From the NCBI GenBank assembly GCA_029448655.1, contig JACCLO010000014.1, positions 310,001 to 374,000 on the forward strand: a stretch of 64,000 nucleotides of DNA, in the 5' to 3' direction. Positions 7,588 through 15,909 of the stretch are shown piece after piece (the stretch's first letter is position 1; every line of letters begins with the position of its first letter). The notes under the pieces were generated by a model. That model did no database searches. It was not told where the DNA came from and worked only from the letters and a program-made list of their open reading frames with translations. A program made the translations under genes and the position numbers. The DNA comes from Wolfiporia cocos. Its lineage: Eukaryota; Basidiomycota; Agaricomycetes; Polyporales; Phaeolaceae.

Positions 7588-9993
7588 TCAGATGTCTGGT
7601 ACGTATATCTTCCCACGATGGAGAAGAAGTCCGTTCTCGAAGTTCCATTTCTGGAGATCCTTCTTGAATTCTCTGGGACCTGATGAGAGTAAGGCCTGGT
7701 AGTCCTTTGTTATCTTCTCATCTCGTAGTGCTAGGCGGATTGTCTCTAGGAGGGACGTCTCTTGAGAAGGATTATTCTCTGATTGATGAGAGGCCTCGAC
7801 TGCTCGGACGGCAAATTCCGTAGCGAAAAATTCTGGTTTCAGAAGTATCTGATCCCTGTTGTCGAGTTCCACCCCCTCTTCATGATCTGGACGCCTGGAC
7901 AGAGGGTCTGCCGTTAGCATTGTTTTCCCTGGTTTGTGATACAACTTGAAGTTGAATCGGGTGAGGTATAAGGCCCATCGTGCCTGTCTGCGTGTGAGTT
8001 TCTGCGCAGTTTTGAAATAGGTCAGGTTTGCGTGATCTGTCCATATTTCAAATTCCAGTTTGTGACCTTCGAGATAATGTCGCCATTCTTCGAGGCTTCG
8101 AATGATGGCTAGGAGTTCCTTATCATATATCTCGTAATTCCGTTCAGGTGCTGACATTGTCTTAGAATAGAACGCTACTGGGTGGTACTTCTTATCAGAA
8201 GGGTCCAGTTGCGATAAGACTGCGCCCGTCGCGAAGTCCGATGCGTCGGACTCGATACGGAATGGTTGGTCTTGGTCTGGTATGCGTAGAATCGGAGCGC
8301 TCGTAAAAGCCCGTTTTAGGGTTTCGAACGCTTGGTTCTCCTTGTCACCCCAGGTCCATTTCTGGTCCTTTTTGGTGAGCTGAGTGAGGGGTCGGGCTAG
8401 CCAGGAGAAGTCCTGGATAAACCTTCTATAGAAGTTGGCAAATCCTAGGAAAGCTTGGACTTCTTTAACCTTGCGAGGTTGCGGCCAGTCTTGTACTCCT
8501 GAGTACTTCTTTGGGTCCATCTCGATTTTGTTTTTCGAAATGATGAGTCCGAGGTATTCAATCGAACTCTGCTCAAAGAAGCATTTCTCTGGCTTTGCAA
8601 AGAGATCGCAGTCCTGGAGCCTTTTTAGGACTCCTTTTACGATGGCGCGATGCTCTTTCAAGTCGTTCCCAAATATGAGAATGTCGTCTAGGTAAACGAT
8701 AACCTTGCCGGTTCTAATGAAGTCGGCTAAGACGTCATTCATCATTGCCTGGAATGTGCCGGGTGCGTTACAGAAACCGAAGTACATAACCGTTGCTTCG
8801 TAGAGACCGCGATGTGTGATAAATGCGGTCTTCCATTCGTCGCCTTCCTTGATTCGCACATTGTTGTATCCCCACCTGAGATCTATTTTCGTAAAAATAG
8901 AGGCGGAGGATAGCTGATCGATGAGATCTGATATGCGAGGAATCGGGTATTTGTTCTGTACTGTAATTTCATTCAGTTTCCTGTAGTCGACTACCATTCT
9001 TAGGCCACCATCTTTCTTTTTTACAAAAAAGACGGGGCTGGCAAAAGGGGATTGGCTTGGTTGGATGTAGCCTTTGCGGAGTTCTTCGTCGATCCACTCA
9101 TCTAGAGAGTTCCGTTCTGCAGGTGCCATAGGATATGGCTTGGCGGCTTTCGGATAGGTCGCGCCTTCTTTGATATCGATGGCGTGATCATATTCCTTTC
9201 GCGTGGGCATCCTGTCGGATGCTTTGTGCGAAAAAACCGTGGGTCCAAATTCCTGATACTCCTTGGGAACTAGTTCCTTCCACTTTTCGGGTGGTTCGTA
9301 ACTAGTTTCCGTCTCTTTGTCAAGAGACAGTATCTCCGTAACCAGTTCAGCCAGTAAGGCTTCGTCCGTGTCGTCTAGAGTTTGTATCCAGTTGACAAAC
9401 GGATTCGTTGGGTCTTCCTTTCCTATTTCGTCATAAGGAAGTTCCCAGAGGTAGTGTTCCTCTTCGCCGAGCTCCGCGTGCTCTTCGTGCGATGGCCCTG
9501 TCGGGCGTTTCCTAGCGTGGATGCATTTTCCTGCTTCCATACATCGACTGTAATCCATTTTACCCTCCTTCCAATCGAAGTGTGGGTTATGTTTTACTAG
9601 CCAGTCGTGTCCCAAGATTATCTCCTGCTTTCCTAGATCCATTACGTAGAATCTAATGGTTTCCTTGTGGTCCCCATGTTGGACGTAAGCTTTGACTTGT
9701 TTGTCAATGCTTCCTGCGGAGTTGTAGCTGCCGTCTGCATTTCTTACAGTGATAGGCGGTTCAGCTGGACTGACTAATAGTCGGTGTTTCTCAACAAAAC
9801 TGGTGTCTATTACACTTATTGACGCTCCAGAGTCGATGAGTGCTTGGGCTTGCGTGGATGTTCCGTATACCCAGAGAGTAACGTCGATGCTGAATGAAGC
9901 AGACGTATCGCGCGCGTTATTATGATAAATATTGTTTATACTCTCTGTCGCGGTGGTATTACATGAATGGGTCGTACATGAGCAAGCTTTCAC
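7588..9993 (-). CDS. pol: Inner Pol, first part: protease, RT, RNase H; ends at an in-frame TGA
   Basis: 801 residues. Aspartic protease D-S-G-A at 54-57, reverse transcriptase about 280-460 with catalytic YLDD 434-437, RNase H starting near residue 575 (E-S-D-A-S). The ATG (9993-9991) overlaps the Gag stop as ATGA (9993-9990), which suits coupled termination and reinitiation. The terminal TGA (7588-7590) is followed in frame by V-L-R-D-Q-V-L and the integrase zinc site, so Pol is one protein broken by a nonsense codon. CGA to TGA is the simplest cause. Confidence 0.94.
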   Translation of the reverse strand: MKACSCTTHSCNTTATESINNIYHNNARDTSASFSIDVTLWVYGTSTQAQALIDSGASISVIDTSFVEKHRLLVSPAEPPITVRNADGSYNSAGSIDKQVKAYVQHGDHKETIRFYVMDLGKQEIILGHDWLVKHNPHFDWKEGKMDYSRCMEAGKCIHARKRPTGPSHEEHAELGEEEHYLWELPYDEIGKEDPTNPFVNWIQTLDDTDEALLAELVTEILSLDKETETSYEPPEKWKELVPKEYQEFGPTVFSHKASDRMPTRKEYDHAIDIKEGATYPKAAKPYPMAPAERNSLDEWIDEELRKGYIQPSQSPFASPVFFVKKKDGGLRMVVDYRKLNEITVQNKYPIPRISDLIDQLSSASIFTKIDLRWGYNNVRIKEGDEWKTAFITHRGLYEATVMYFGFCNAPGTFQAMMNDVLADFIRTGKVIVYLDDILIFGNDLKEHRAIVKGVLKRLQDCDLFAKPEKCFFEQSSIEYLGLIISKNKIEMDPKKYSGVQDWPQPRKVKEVQAFLGFANFYRRFIQDFSWLARPLTQLTKKDQKWTWGDKENQAFETLKRAFTSAPILRIPDQDQPFRIESDASDFATGAVLSQLDPSDKKYHPVAFYSKTMSAPERNYEIYDKELLAIIRSLEEWRHYLEGHKLEFEIWTDHANLTYFKTAQKLTRRQARWALYLTRFNFKLYHKPGKTMLTADPLSRRPDHEEGVELDNRDQILLKPEFFATEFAVRAVEASHQSENNPSQETSLLETIRLALRDEKITKDYQALLSSGPREFKKDLQKWNFENGLLLHRGKIYVPDI

Positions 9994-11969
9994 ATGCGAC
10001 CTTCGAAAAAACCCGAGTTCTTTCCCGAAAGGAACTCGTAACTCTTCTCCGATCCGGATGGAGTTAATGTCGATAGGGGGGAGAGGGAGCCGGACTTGGC
10101 CGGTGATGGTTCTTCGGGAACCTCCTCTATATGCGCGGAGTGGATGATGGCGCCCACTGTTGGATCAGCGGGTACCTCCTCATCGTCAGGGACGAAGTAC
10201 TCGCGTACTATCTCCCGGACGTGTCGTCCTTTGCGTTTGTCTCCGCCGGCTGCCGGTGCCTTGGAGACAGTGGTTGATGTTGTAGTTGTCCCGGCGGACG
10301 TGGGTGGCTTCTTGGTACCTCCGGATTGGCAGTTGTCGCGCTTGCAGATTGCGCATTTGTGGGGGGGAGCCCAGAAATAGTACTTCCCCGCTTTGGTCTT
10401 TTTGATGACCGTGCCTGGTACCGATCCCTTGGGGATCTTTTGTTCCTTTTGCCCGGACCTGCCACCGCTGGTTCCCTGTCGGGAACTGGTTTGCGTGTCC
10501 TTCGTGATAGTGTGCAAACTCTTCCCTGAGCTCGCTGCCTTCTTCTCCTCCTTCTTCCCGTCGTCGAATATGCTGCCGCGTATCTCGTCACGGTAGACCT
10601 CTTTGTGGATGCTGATCGCCTGGTCCAGGTACAGTTCCCACTCGGTGGGGAGCTTCTGCCCCCAGACCTTTGCAAGGGCGAAGGCGTCTTTTACATTTTC
10701 AGGCATGACATCCTTCAGCTTGTCCATCAAGGTCGTCTTGTCGGTCTTTGCCTTTTTGGCGAGTTGCCTCAGGCGCTCCGCGTACGTGTAGAAGTTGGCC
10801 GACGCTTTCTTCCTTCCTTCCGTCCCGAAGTAGGATTCGATTTCCTTCTTCGCAATTTCCTCATCCGTCTTTTTTCCATACACCCTTTCCATCTGTTCCT
10901 CAAATGCTACCCATGTGCCGAGGTCTTTCGTCGGGTCAGCGGAATCACGGATGCATTGTTCCTGATAGTCGAACGCAGAGCCGGACAGGTGTTGCAGGGC
11001 CTGCACGATCCTTTCGCGATCGGCGATGATACCGGCAACTCCGAAGTACATGATGCACTTGCGGAGCCACTCTTGTACCGAGACCTTGCTGCCATCGCCC
11101 GAGAATTTGGGGGGAGGCGTTGCCTTTTGCTTCATGACGATTGTTTGCCCTGTAGGGGCTGACGTAGTGGCGGGGGGTGGTGCATTCTCGAGTTTGTTAA
11201 CTCGAGCGAAGAGGGCGTCGAAGTCCTGTTGTGATGGCCCGGCTGCCCGGCTGGTGCCGAACAGCCCTCCTGATGTCGTGGCGGGCGCCGTTGTTCTAGC
11301 GGCCGCTTGCTCCAGTGCCGACACACGACTTGTGATTGCGCGTGTGTACGTTCTGAGGTCGTCCATTCTCCCGAAGACCGCCTTGAACCGGGAGTCGAGC
11401 TGCCTTTTCAGGCGAAGCATCGACTCATCCGTCATATCGGCGGATGCATTCAAGATGGGGGAGATGCCATTGTAAATGGCCTGGATTGTGTCCTGGAGGT
11501 CGGCGTGAGCCTGTTCCGGGACATTCTCCAAGAGCCTGGCTTGGAGAGCCGTCTGATTCGGGTATTCGATTTCCCGAATGCGAACGTTGGGGAGCGTGAC
11601 GTAGCTACCAAATTCAGAGGGTAGCGTGGGGTTGGCCGGGACTACGCGTTCTGTTGTTACCGGGAATTGTTCTTCCGCGTCGACGTCCCCACTTGCTCCT
11701 GTGAAGAGCGGGGGGAGAGCGCGTCTAGTCCTGACGGACTGGGGTGCTGGTGCCGTTGTTCTGGCTCCAAGCGGGGGAGGTGCAGACCCTGTCGGGCCAG
11801 TCACCTGCGGACGGGTGGGGGTCTGGACGTTGGATTGGCTGGATTCAGATCCGGACATGTCTGTCGGGAAATGATAAGCGTCTTGTTCTTGTGAGAAGTT
11901 TCCTAAAAATAGAAAAAAGAAGTCTTCGGTCCATGCCATGTGTTGATGCCAGTGTGTTGATCCGATCAA
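9990..11969 (-). CDS. gag: Gag of inner gypsy element
   Basis: 659 residues from the first ATG. A second ATG at residue 38 (11858, M-S-G-S-E-S) is an equally good start because the first 37 residues look unlike the rest. N-terminal third: Pro/Thr/Ala rich. Middle: alpha-helical Gag region (F-S-G-D-G-S, then W-L-R-K-C-I-M-Y-F, then M-E-R-V-Y-G-K-K). C-terminal: basic, with C-A-I-C-K-R-D-N-C, which has no histidine in the CCHC position, so no classical zinc knuckle is present. The stop overlaps the pol start. It forms the particle shell. Confidence 0.88.
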   Translation of the reverse strand: MIGSTHWHQHMAWTEDFFFLFLGNFSQEQDAYHFPTDMSGSESSQSNVQTPTRPQVTGPTGSAPPPLGARTTAPAPQSVRTRRALPPLFTGASGDVDAEEQFPVTTERVVPANPTLPSEFGSYVTLPNVRIREIEYPNQTALQARLLENVPEQAHADLQDTIQAIYNGISPILNASADMTDESMLRLKRQLDSRFKAVFGRMDDLRTYTRAITSRVSALEQAAARTTAPATTSGGLFGTSRAAGPSQQDFDALFARVNKLENAPPPATTSAPTGQTIVMKQKATPPPKFSGDGSKVSVQEWLRKCIMYFGVAGIIADRERIVQALQHLSGSAFDYQEQCIRDSADPTKDLGTWVAFEEQMERVYGKKTDEEIAKKEIESYFGTEGRKKASANFYTYAERLRQLAKKAKTDKTTLMDKLKDVMPENVKDAFALAKVWGQKLPTEWELYLDQAISIHKEVYRDEIRGSIFDDGKKEEKKAASSGKSLHTITKDTQTSSRQGTSGGRSGQKEQKIPKGSVPGTVIKKTKAGKYYFWAPPHKCAICKRDNCQSGGTKKPPTSAGTTTTSTTVSKAPAAGGDKRKGRHVREIVREYFVPDDEEVPADPTVGAIIHSAHIEEVPEEPSPAKSGSLSPLSTLTPSGSEKSYEFLSGKNSGFFEGRM

Positions 11970-12035
11970 CCTTATCAGGTTATGATATCAGGAGTAATTA
12001 TGAGCCTTATCAGGCGTCATATTGGTGTGATACTA

Positions 12036-12965
12036 CTACAACTCGGGGAATGTGTATCTAAGCCGAGATAGTCCCTTTACTGCTGCTCGTATGCTACCAT
12101 TCAAGACGTTTCCGTTACGTAGGTACTTGCGAATTGCATTCGCGTCGCGTTTGATCTCCCTGAACTCCTTATTCGAGATCCGTCCATAGAGGGCGGCCTG
12201 GAAAAAGGCATCCGAGAAGCGTCTGTACTTTCGGATTTGCTCGACAACATTCTTGCTGTCAGGTTCGTTGGCGAAGGGTGTATCTTCGTATATGATGTGG
12301 AATAGTCGGCAGAGGATGTTGTCCGTCTGCTCCAGGATTGGGAGCATACGGAGCGCCTGTTGGTACTTCTTGTACGTGATGCAGACGCATTCTCTGTCGG
12401 TGTCGTCGGGTAGAAGGTGGAAGTGATCGGCGACCCATTCGGGTTCGAGCCGAATCTCTTTTGCAATCCGTGCAGCTGCTTCCTTCGAAAGGACTCGGTC
12501 CTTGAGGTCGGCTGGGGGGTCTGGGTGTTTGGCTTTGTATTCCGCGGAGACTTGGTCGAGGTAGGCCTGCTCGGCAGCACTTTCTAAGCGTCGCTCGCGG
12601 GCGCGCTCAGCTCGGTACTGCTCCGCCGCTTCCCTTAGTCTGTCGTATTCATTGTATCGTTGTTCCATCGCCGCGTCAATTTCTTTCTGCGTGCGCTTCA
12701 CCACCATCTTTCTCATTGGTGCGGCCGGGTTCCAACTAGGACCCCGGTACTTGGTGTCTGGAATGAGGGCCTGGACCCTCTTCTTACTCCAAGGGTGGAG
12801 GTTATCCCATCGCTCCGGTTTCCCGGTGGCGGCATTAGTAACTACGGTACTATAGGTAGGTGCCGCCTGCGATTCGTGCTCCTTCTTGGGTTTCGCGAAA
12901 AGCGGCCCTCGCTTGTACGAGTTCTGCAGCCGCTTGACGGACTCCTGGTATCGGTCGGCTGGCAT
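12036..12965 (-). CDS. Extra ORF before gag in the inner gypsy element, unknown function
   Basis: 309 residues, intact, between the leader and gag in the same orientation. I do not recognise a family. Residues about 75-130 are a charged Glu/Arg/Ala-rich helix likely to form a coiled coil. The rest is mixed alpha-helical with Tyr, Lys and Arg, and has no membrane segment, signal peptide or zinc motif. It starts with M-P-A-D-R-Y-Q. Gypsy elements normally carry gag as the first ORF, so this is an accessory gene or a split N-terminal Gag/nucleocapsid protein. Its preserved frame next to intact gag suggests it has been under selection. Confidence 0.7.
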   Translation of the reverse strand: MPADRYQESVKRLQNSYKRGPLFAKPKKEHESQAAPTYSTVVTNAATGKPERWDNLHPWSKKRVQALIPDTKYRGPSWNPAAPMRKMVVKRTQKEIDAAMEQRYNEYDRLREAAEQYRAERARERRLESAAEQAYLDQVSAEYKAKHPDPPADLKDRVLSKEAAARIAKEIRLEPEWVADHFHLLPDDTDRECVCITYKKYQQALRMLPILEQTDNILCRLFHIIYEDTPFANEPDSKNVVEQIRKYRRFSDAFFQAALYGRISNKEFREIKRDANAIRKYLRNGNVLNGSIRAAVKGLSRLRYTFPEL

Positions 12966-13558
12966 GGCTATGGATAACCTAGATCAGAAAAAGATGTACT
13001 ATCTAAAAATGCCGGGAGCGGGCTGTTTTTGACGTCGTCCGTGTGCCTTAGTCGGTGATGTCGACGTCGTACTGGCTTCTCTCTAAGCGCAGCCGGAAGA
13101 TTCTGGGAATACAAACGGCAGGGATGACCTAATCCCGCCGGACGGTTCCGTTTAGAGTATTACACTCAGGGTGGTTAACCATGGCTTCAGCTGAGGACAC
13201 CATGGGTCGCTGCACACCGCCTCCGTACATTAAGTCACGGGGCTATCTTTCGACTTGGGTGCTAGCCACGGGCCTGGGCTGCCGTAAAGGCAAAGCCAGA
13301 TCCTTGGGCCTGGATCATAAGCCCCCGTCTCTGAACATGCCGGTCTGGGACTCTCCCATGGGTTGGCAGCGGTTCTCGGACAGGTAACAGCGCCGCCTCT
13401 TTGTAGAGAGCGGCGCCGGCCCTTAAGCCTAGGCGTCGGCGTTATTCCCCAGATCTCAACAAAACCTGTAAAAGAATGTGTGGCACACGGCGACCAGCCT
13501 AGAGCAGACAAAGAACAGCCACAACAACCCCAGGGCCTGGCGGCCGAGGGGTAAAGAA
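12966..13558 (-). other. Leader of inner gypsy element
   Basis: About 590 bp between the primer site and the first ORF. No convincing coding frame. It may hold packaging signals. Only shadow ORFs were seen. Confidence 0.6.
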
Positions 13559-13569
13559 AGACTAGTTCT
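13559..13569 (-). promoter_or_regulatory. Primer-binding site, probably self-primed (Tf1 type)
   Basis: In element sense, AGAACTAGTCT lies 2 nt after the 5' LTR. Its exact 11-nt complement AGACTAGTTCT occurs in the same LTR (13694-13684), about 33 nt downstream of a TATATATA box, that is, where transcription should begin. In Tf1, the first 11 nt of the RNA fold back and prime at the adjacent site. The geometry here matches. I did not recognise the site as the complement of a tRNA 3' end. Confidence 0.65.
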
Positions 13570-13571
13570 AA

Positions 13572-14111
13572 TGACGCAGACTTACTTATAGATTGTTGAA
13601 GCGGTGTTGGACGAGTAACAAAGCTTTATAAGCAGAGGTTTAAGAGCTACTAGCTTGGGGGGCTAATAGCAGTAGTCGATAGAAGAACTAGTCTGAGTCC
13701 TAAGCGACTCAGAGTACAGTATATATACATGTCTAGTAGGACCTCTAATACAGTGTGCGGGACCAACGGGACCGCGGGTAAGACTATTGATACAAGGGCA
13801 GGACCCCTGGTACTGGGTATGAGTAATATGCCGGTCGGGCATTGTCATCGTGCTGACGCGCGATGAGTAAGAACTCGTGATGAGTCTTGTGACGTGAAAG
13901 TCTGTCTACGATGAAGATAAGATGACAGAGAGTTGCTATCTAAGATAAGATAAAGATAAGATCGGTAACGGGAACCGGAGCCGTACATGTGACGTTGAGG
14001 TTAATACAACTATATGAATTAGGAACTTATAGTGAGACAATTGCGTAGGAATTGTAGAACGTTAGGGAAAAATAGGGAAAAATAAGCGTTAGCTTAGGAA
14101 AATCTGTGACA
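13572..14111 (-). repeat. 5' LTR of inner gypsy element
   Basis: 540 bp, TG...CA. It drives transcription of the element: a TATATATA box is at 13727-13720 (minus strand) and the predicted RNA start is near 13694. Two differences from the 3' LTR. Confidence 0.97.
13720..13727 (-). promoter_or_regulatory. TATA box in the 5' LTR
   Basis: TATATATA, read on the minus strand, about 33 nt before the AGACTAGTTCT that would form the RNA 5' end. Confidence 0.65.
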
Positions 14112-14116
14112 CTTCG
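14112..14116. repeat. 5-bp target-site duplication CTTCG, right copy
   Basis: Matches 5020-5024 exactly. The outer element's reading frames resume here. Confidence 0.97.
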
Positions 14117-14985
14117 ACATCGCGCAGGACCTCACCCACGTCTACAGCTCGTACCAGAATATCACCGAGGACCTCGTCCGAATGGAGGGGCAGATCAGAG
14201 CACAGAGAGAGGGACTCGAGCTACTCACCGACAGACTTATCGACCGATTGGCCGCCACCACAACGGCCCGACTATGACACGCGCTCAACGACTTCGAGGA
14301 TCGCGAGCACGTTACTCCCGACCGACCCGAATACGTACCACGACCCGCCCGCTTTTTTACCGCCAACAAACGACGCCGAGTTGCAGGGCCGTTTAATTTT
14401 ATGGAACGCGATAGAGTACTATTTCCGTTGCCTACCGAGACTCAGAGGGCCCGCCAAACAGGAGTTAGAGACCCGGCGCCACGTATTCCTGGTGTGGGAA
14501 GCGACAGGCGACGTGAACCACCAGCACGCCCGGAGAGCCCTAGGGCTACCCCAACGAGACAGCGAAGAGCGAATAGCACGCCGCCTATTCGACGATCTCC
14601 TTCGGTGCAGAGTATTACCCACGAGGAGTTTGAGCGAGGTGCGAGGGAGCACGAACGAGACACCGCCTCCCTACCCACATGGGCCGCACGAAACCTCCAC
14701 CGAGCCGCACACCACTGGAGGTACCAACATAACGAATACCTCCGCGATATCCCTTCCCTACGGGTACCAGCGAGGCCCTCACCCGAGCAGCCGTGTCGAC
14801 AATGTGGATCCGCTAACCACTGGATCCTCGACTGCCCCGATTATATTTGCAGAACTTGTGGGCTAAATCAACCAGGTCATCGACAGAATGAATGCCGCCA
14901 ACACTTCGTATGGCGAACTCCTACGACCCCGTCCCTCAGCGGGAACGGCGACATCTACAACGAACAGGACGCCGAGGCACTCTGA
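14117..14985 (+). pseudogene. 3' part of outer element ORF3: coiled coil and two zinc knuckles
   Basis: Continues the 4832 frame after removal of the inner element, ending with TGA at 14983-14985. The whole would be about 353 codons, with one in-frame TGA at 14275-14277. First a charged heptad-like helix (L-V-R-M-E-G-Q-I-R-A, then L-L-T-D-R-L-I-D-R-L), then an Arg/Pro-rich linker, then two Cys/His clusters near 14790-14900: C-R-Q-C-G-S-A-N-H-W-I-L-D-C (CX2CX4HX4C) and C-R-T-C-G-L-N-Q-P-G-H-R-Q-N-E-C (CX2CX6HX4C). It looks like a nucleic-acid-binding accessory protein. Another overlapping frame is also open to 14866 but has no motif. Confidence 0.65.
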
Positions 14986-15039
14986 AGAGGGGAATTTGGA
15001 AAATTCGTCGAGGCCGACGAATGCTTAGGGAGGGGCTGA

Positions 15040-15745
15040 TGTTACGGTTATTTTGATTTTTCGAATATCGACAGAACTCACCACTGGGCGAATACGGTAC
15101 AGGGACTTGTTGCGCAACCAACCCCCTGGCTACTTGTGATCTACTGGGCGCATCCCCGGTTGTACTAGTCTATACGGCTCGTTTCGTCTTTGGCAGATCC
15201 AACCCTGCCACCGTTTCATGTTCATCGTTTATTAGCTGATAGATGGCGTTCAACCGCCATCATCCCTATCTATCGTCTCAGATATATCACTCCATACTTA
15301 TCAGACGTTTGGGACTATAGCGTAGATAGTATCGGTGGCATCTGGGACAGACTTGACCCCTGAAACCTAGCGTAGTATAAAAACGCATGTACTTACCGTC
15401 GAGGCTCTTCAGCTCGACCTTGTTGTATAAACAAGAAGTCTTATACTCGTTCTCAAACGTAGGAAACTACGCTCAATATTTCTCACTCAAGCAATCGAAC
15501 GACTAAGTCCTCAAAGTGCACACTGACTTCTCGGACTTAGGCGAGTCTTATATTCTATTCGACTCACACTTGAACAGATTATATCCTCTAACGCGTATTG
15601 GATATTACCCGATCTCCTAAGGACTTCACTTAGGACCCGAAGGCATCTAACGAGTATTTGCCTTGCATACGGCGACGTGCCTACGTGCAGAAGAACGATC
15701 TATATTTGCGACTCGAATATACGAACGGGTATTCGACCCGTAACA
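15040..15745 (+). repeat. 3' LTR of outer gypsy element
   Basis: 706 bp with inverted ends TGTTACGG and CCGTAACA. The promoter motif TAGTATAAAAAC lies near 15373. Near-identical to the solo LTR at 19541-20247, and shares short blocks with the shorter LTR family at 15910 and 17835 (same ends, same TATA context, same CAGCTCGACCTTGTT). Confidence 0.95.
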
Positions 15746-15909
15746 GTATTCGTGAGATTCTAATCATCTCCCACTAGTCTACCATTGGGAGCACATCTTC
15801 GGCCGCATCGTCAAGCCATCATCACCGTGGTGTGATCGTGTTCATATTAGCACCCAGGCTGTAATGAACCCTATTTATCTTTTGTACGAAAACATTCCAA
15901 TGCCCATCC
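15746..15909. other. Spacer between LTRs
   Basis: 164 bp with no feature seen, ending in the CATCC duplication of the next solo LTR. Confidence 0.5.

Larger units (their letters stand above)
5025..14111 (-). mobile_element. Young full-length Ty3/gypsy chromodomain retrotransposon nested in another one
   Basis: 9087 bp, minus strand. Flanked by 540-bp LTRs (TG...CA ends) that differ at two positions by eye (5300 G/A and 5450 T/G) and by CTTCG duplications, so the insertion is recent compared with its surroundings. Order in its own sense: LTR, primer site, 600-bp leader, extra ORF (12965-12036), gag (11969-9990), pol (9993-5647, one in-frame TGA), polypurine tract, LTR. It lies in the overlap of pol and ORF3 of the outer element and breaks both. 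The intact structure suggests it may have been active recently, but this copy has a pol nonsense codon. Confidence 0.97.
14112..15745 (+). mobile_element. Outer Ty3/gypsy element, right part with its 3' LTR
   Basis: Holds the rest of ORF3, a polypurine tract (AGGGAGGGGCTGA, 15027-15039) and the 3' LTR. Its target-site duplication cannot be checked because the other end is outside the window. Confidence 0.93.

Noticed and set aside
5025..14111. Endogenous retrovirus with env
   Set aside because: There is no envelope-like ORF with a signal peptide or membrane segments. The extra ORF lies before gag and is soluble in appearance.
14381..14866. 161-codon frame as a separate gene
   Set aside because: It is the open continuation of the outer Pol frame overlapping ORF3. 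It has no motif of its own, and the zinc knuckles are in the other frame.
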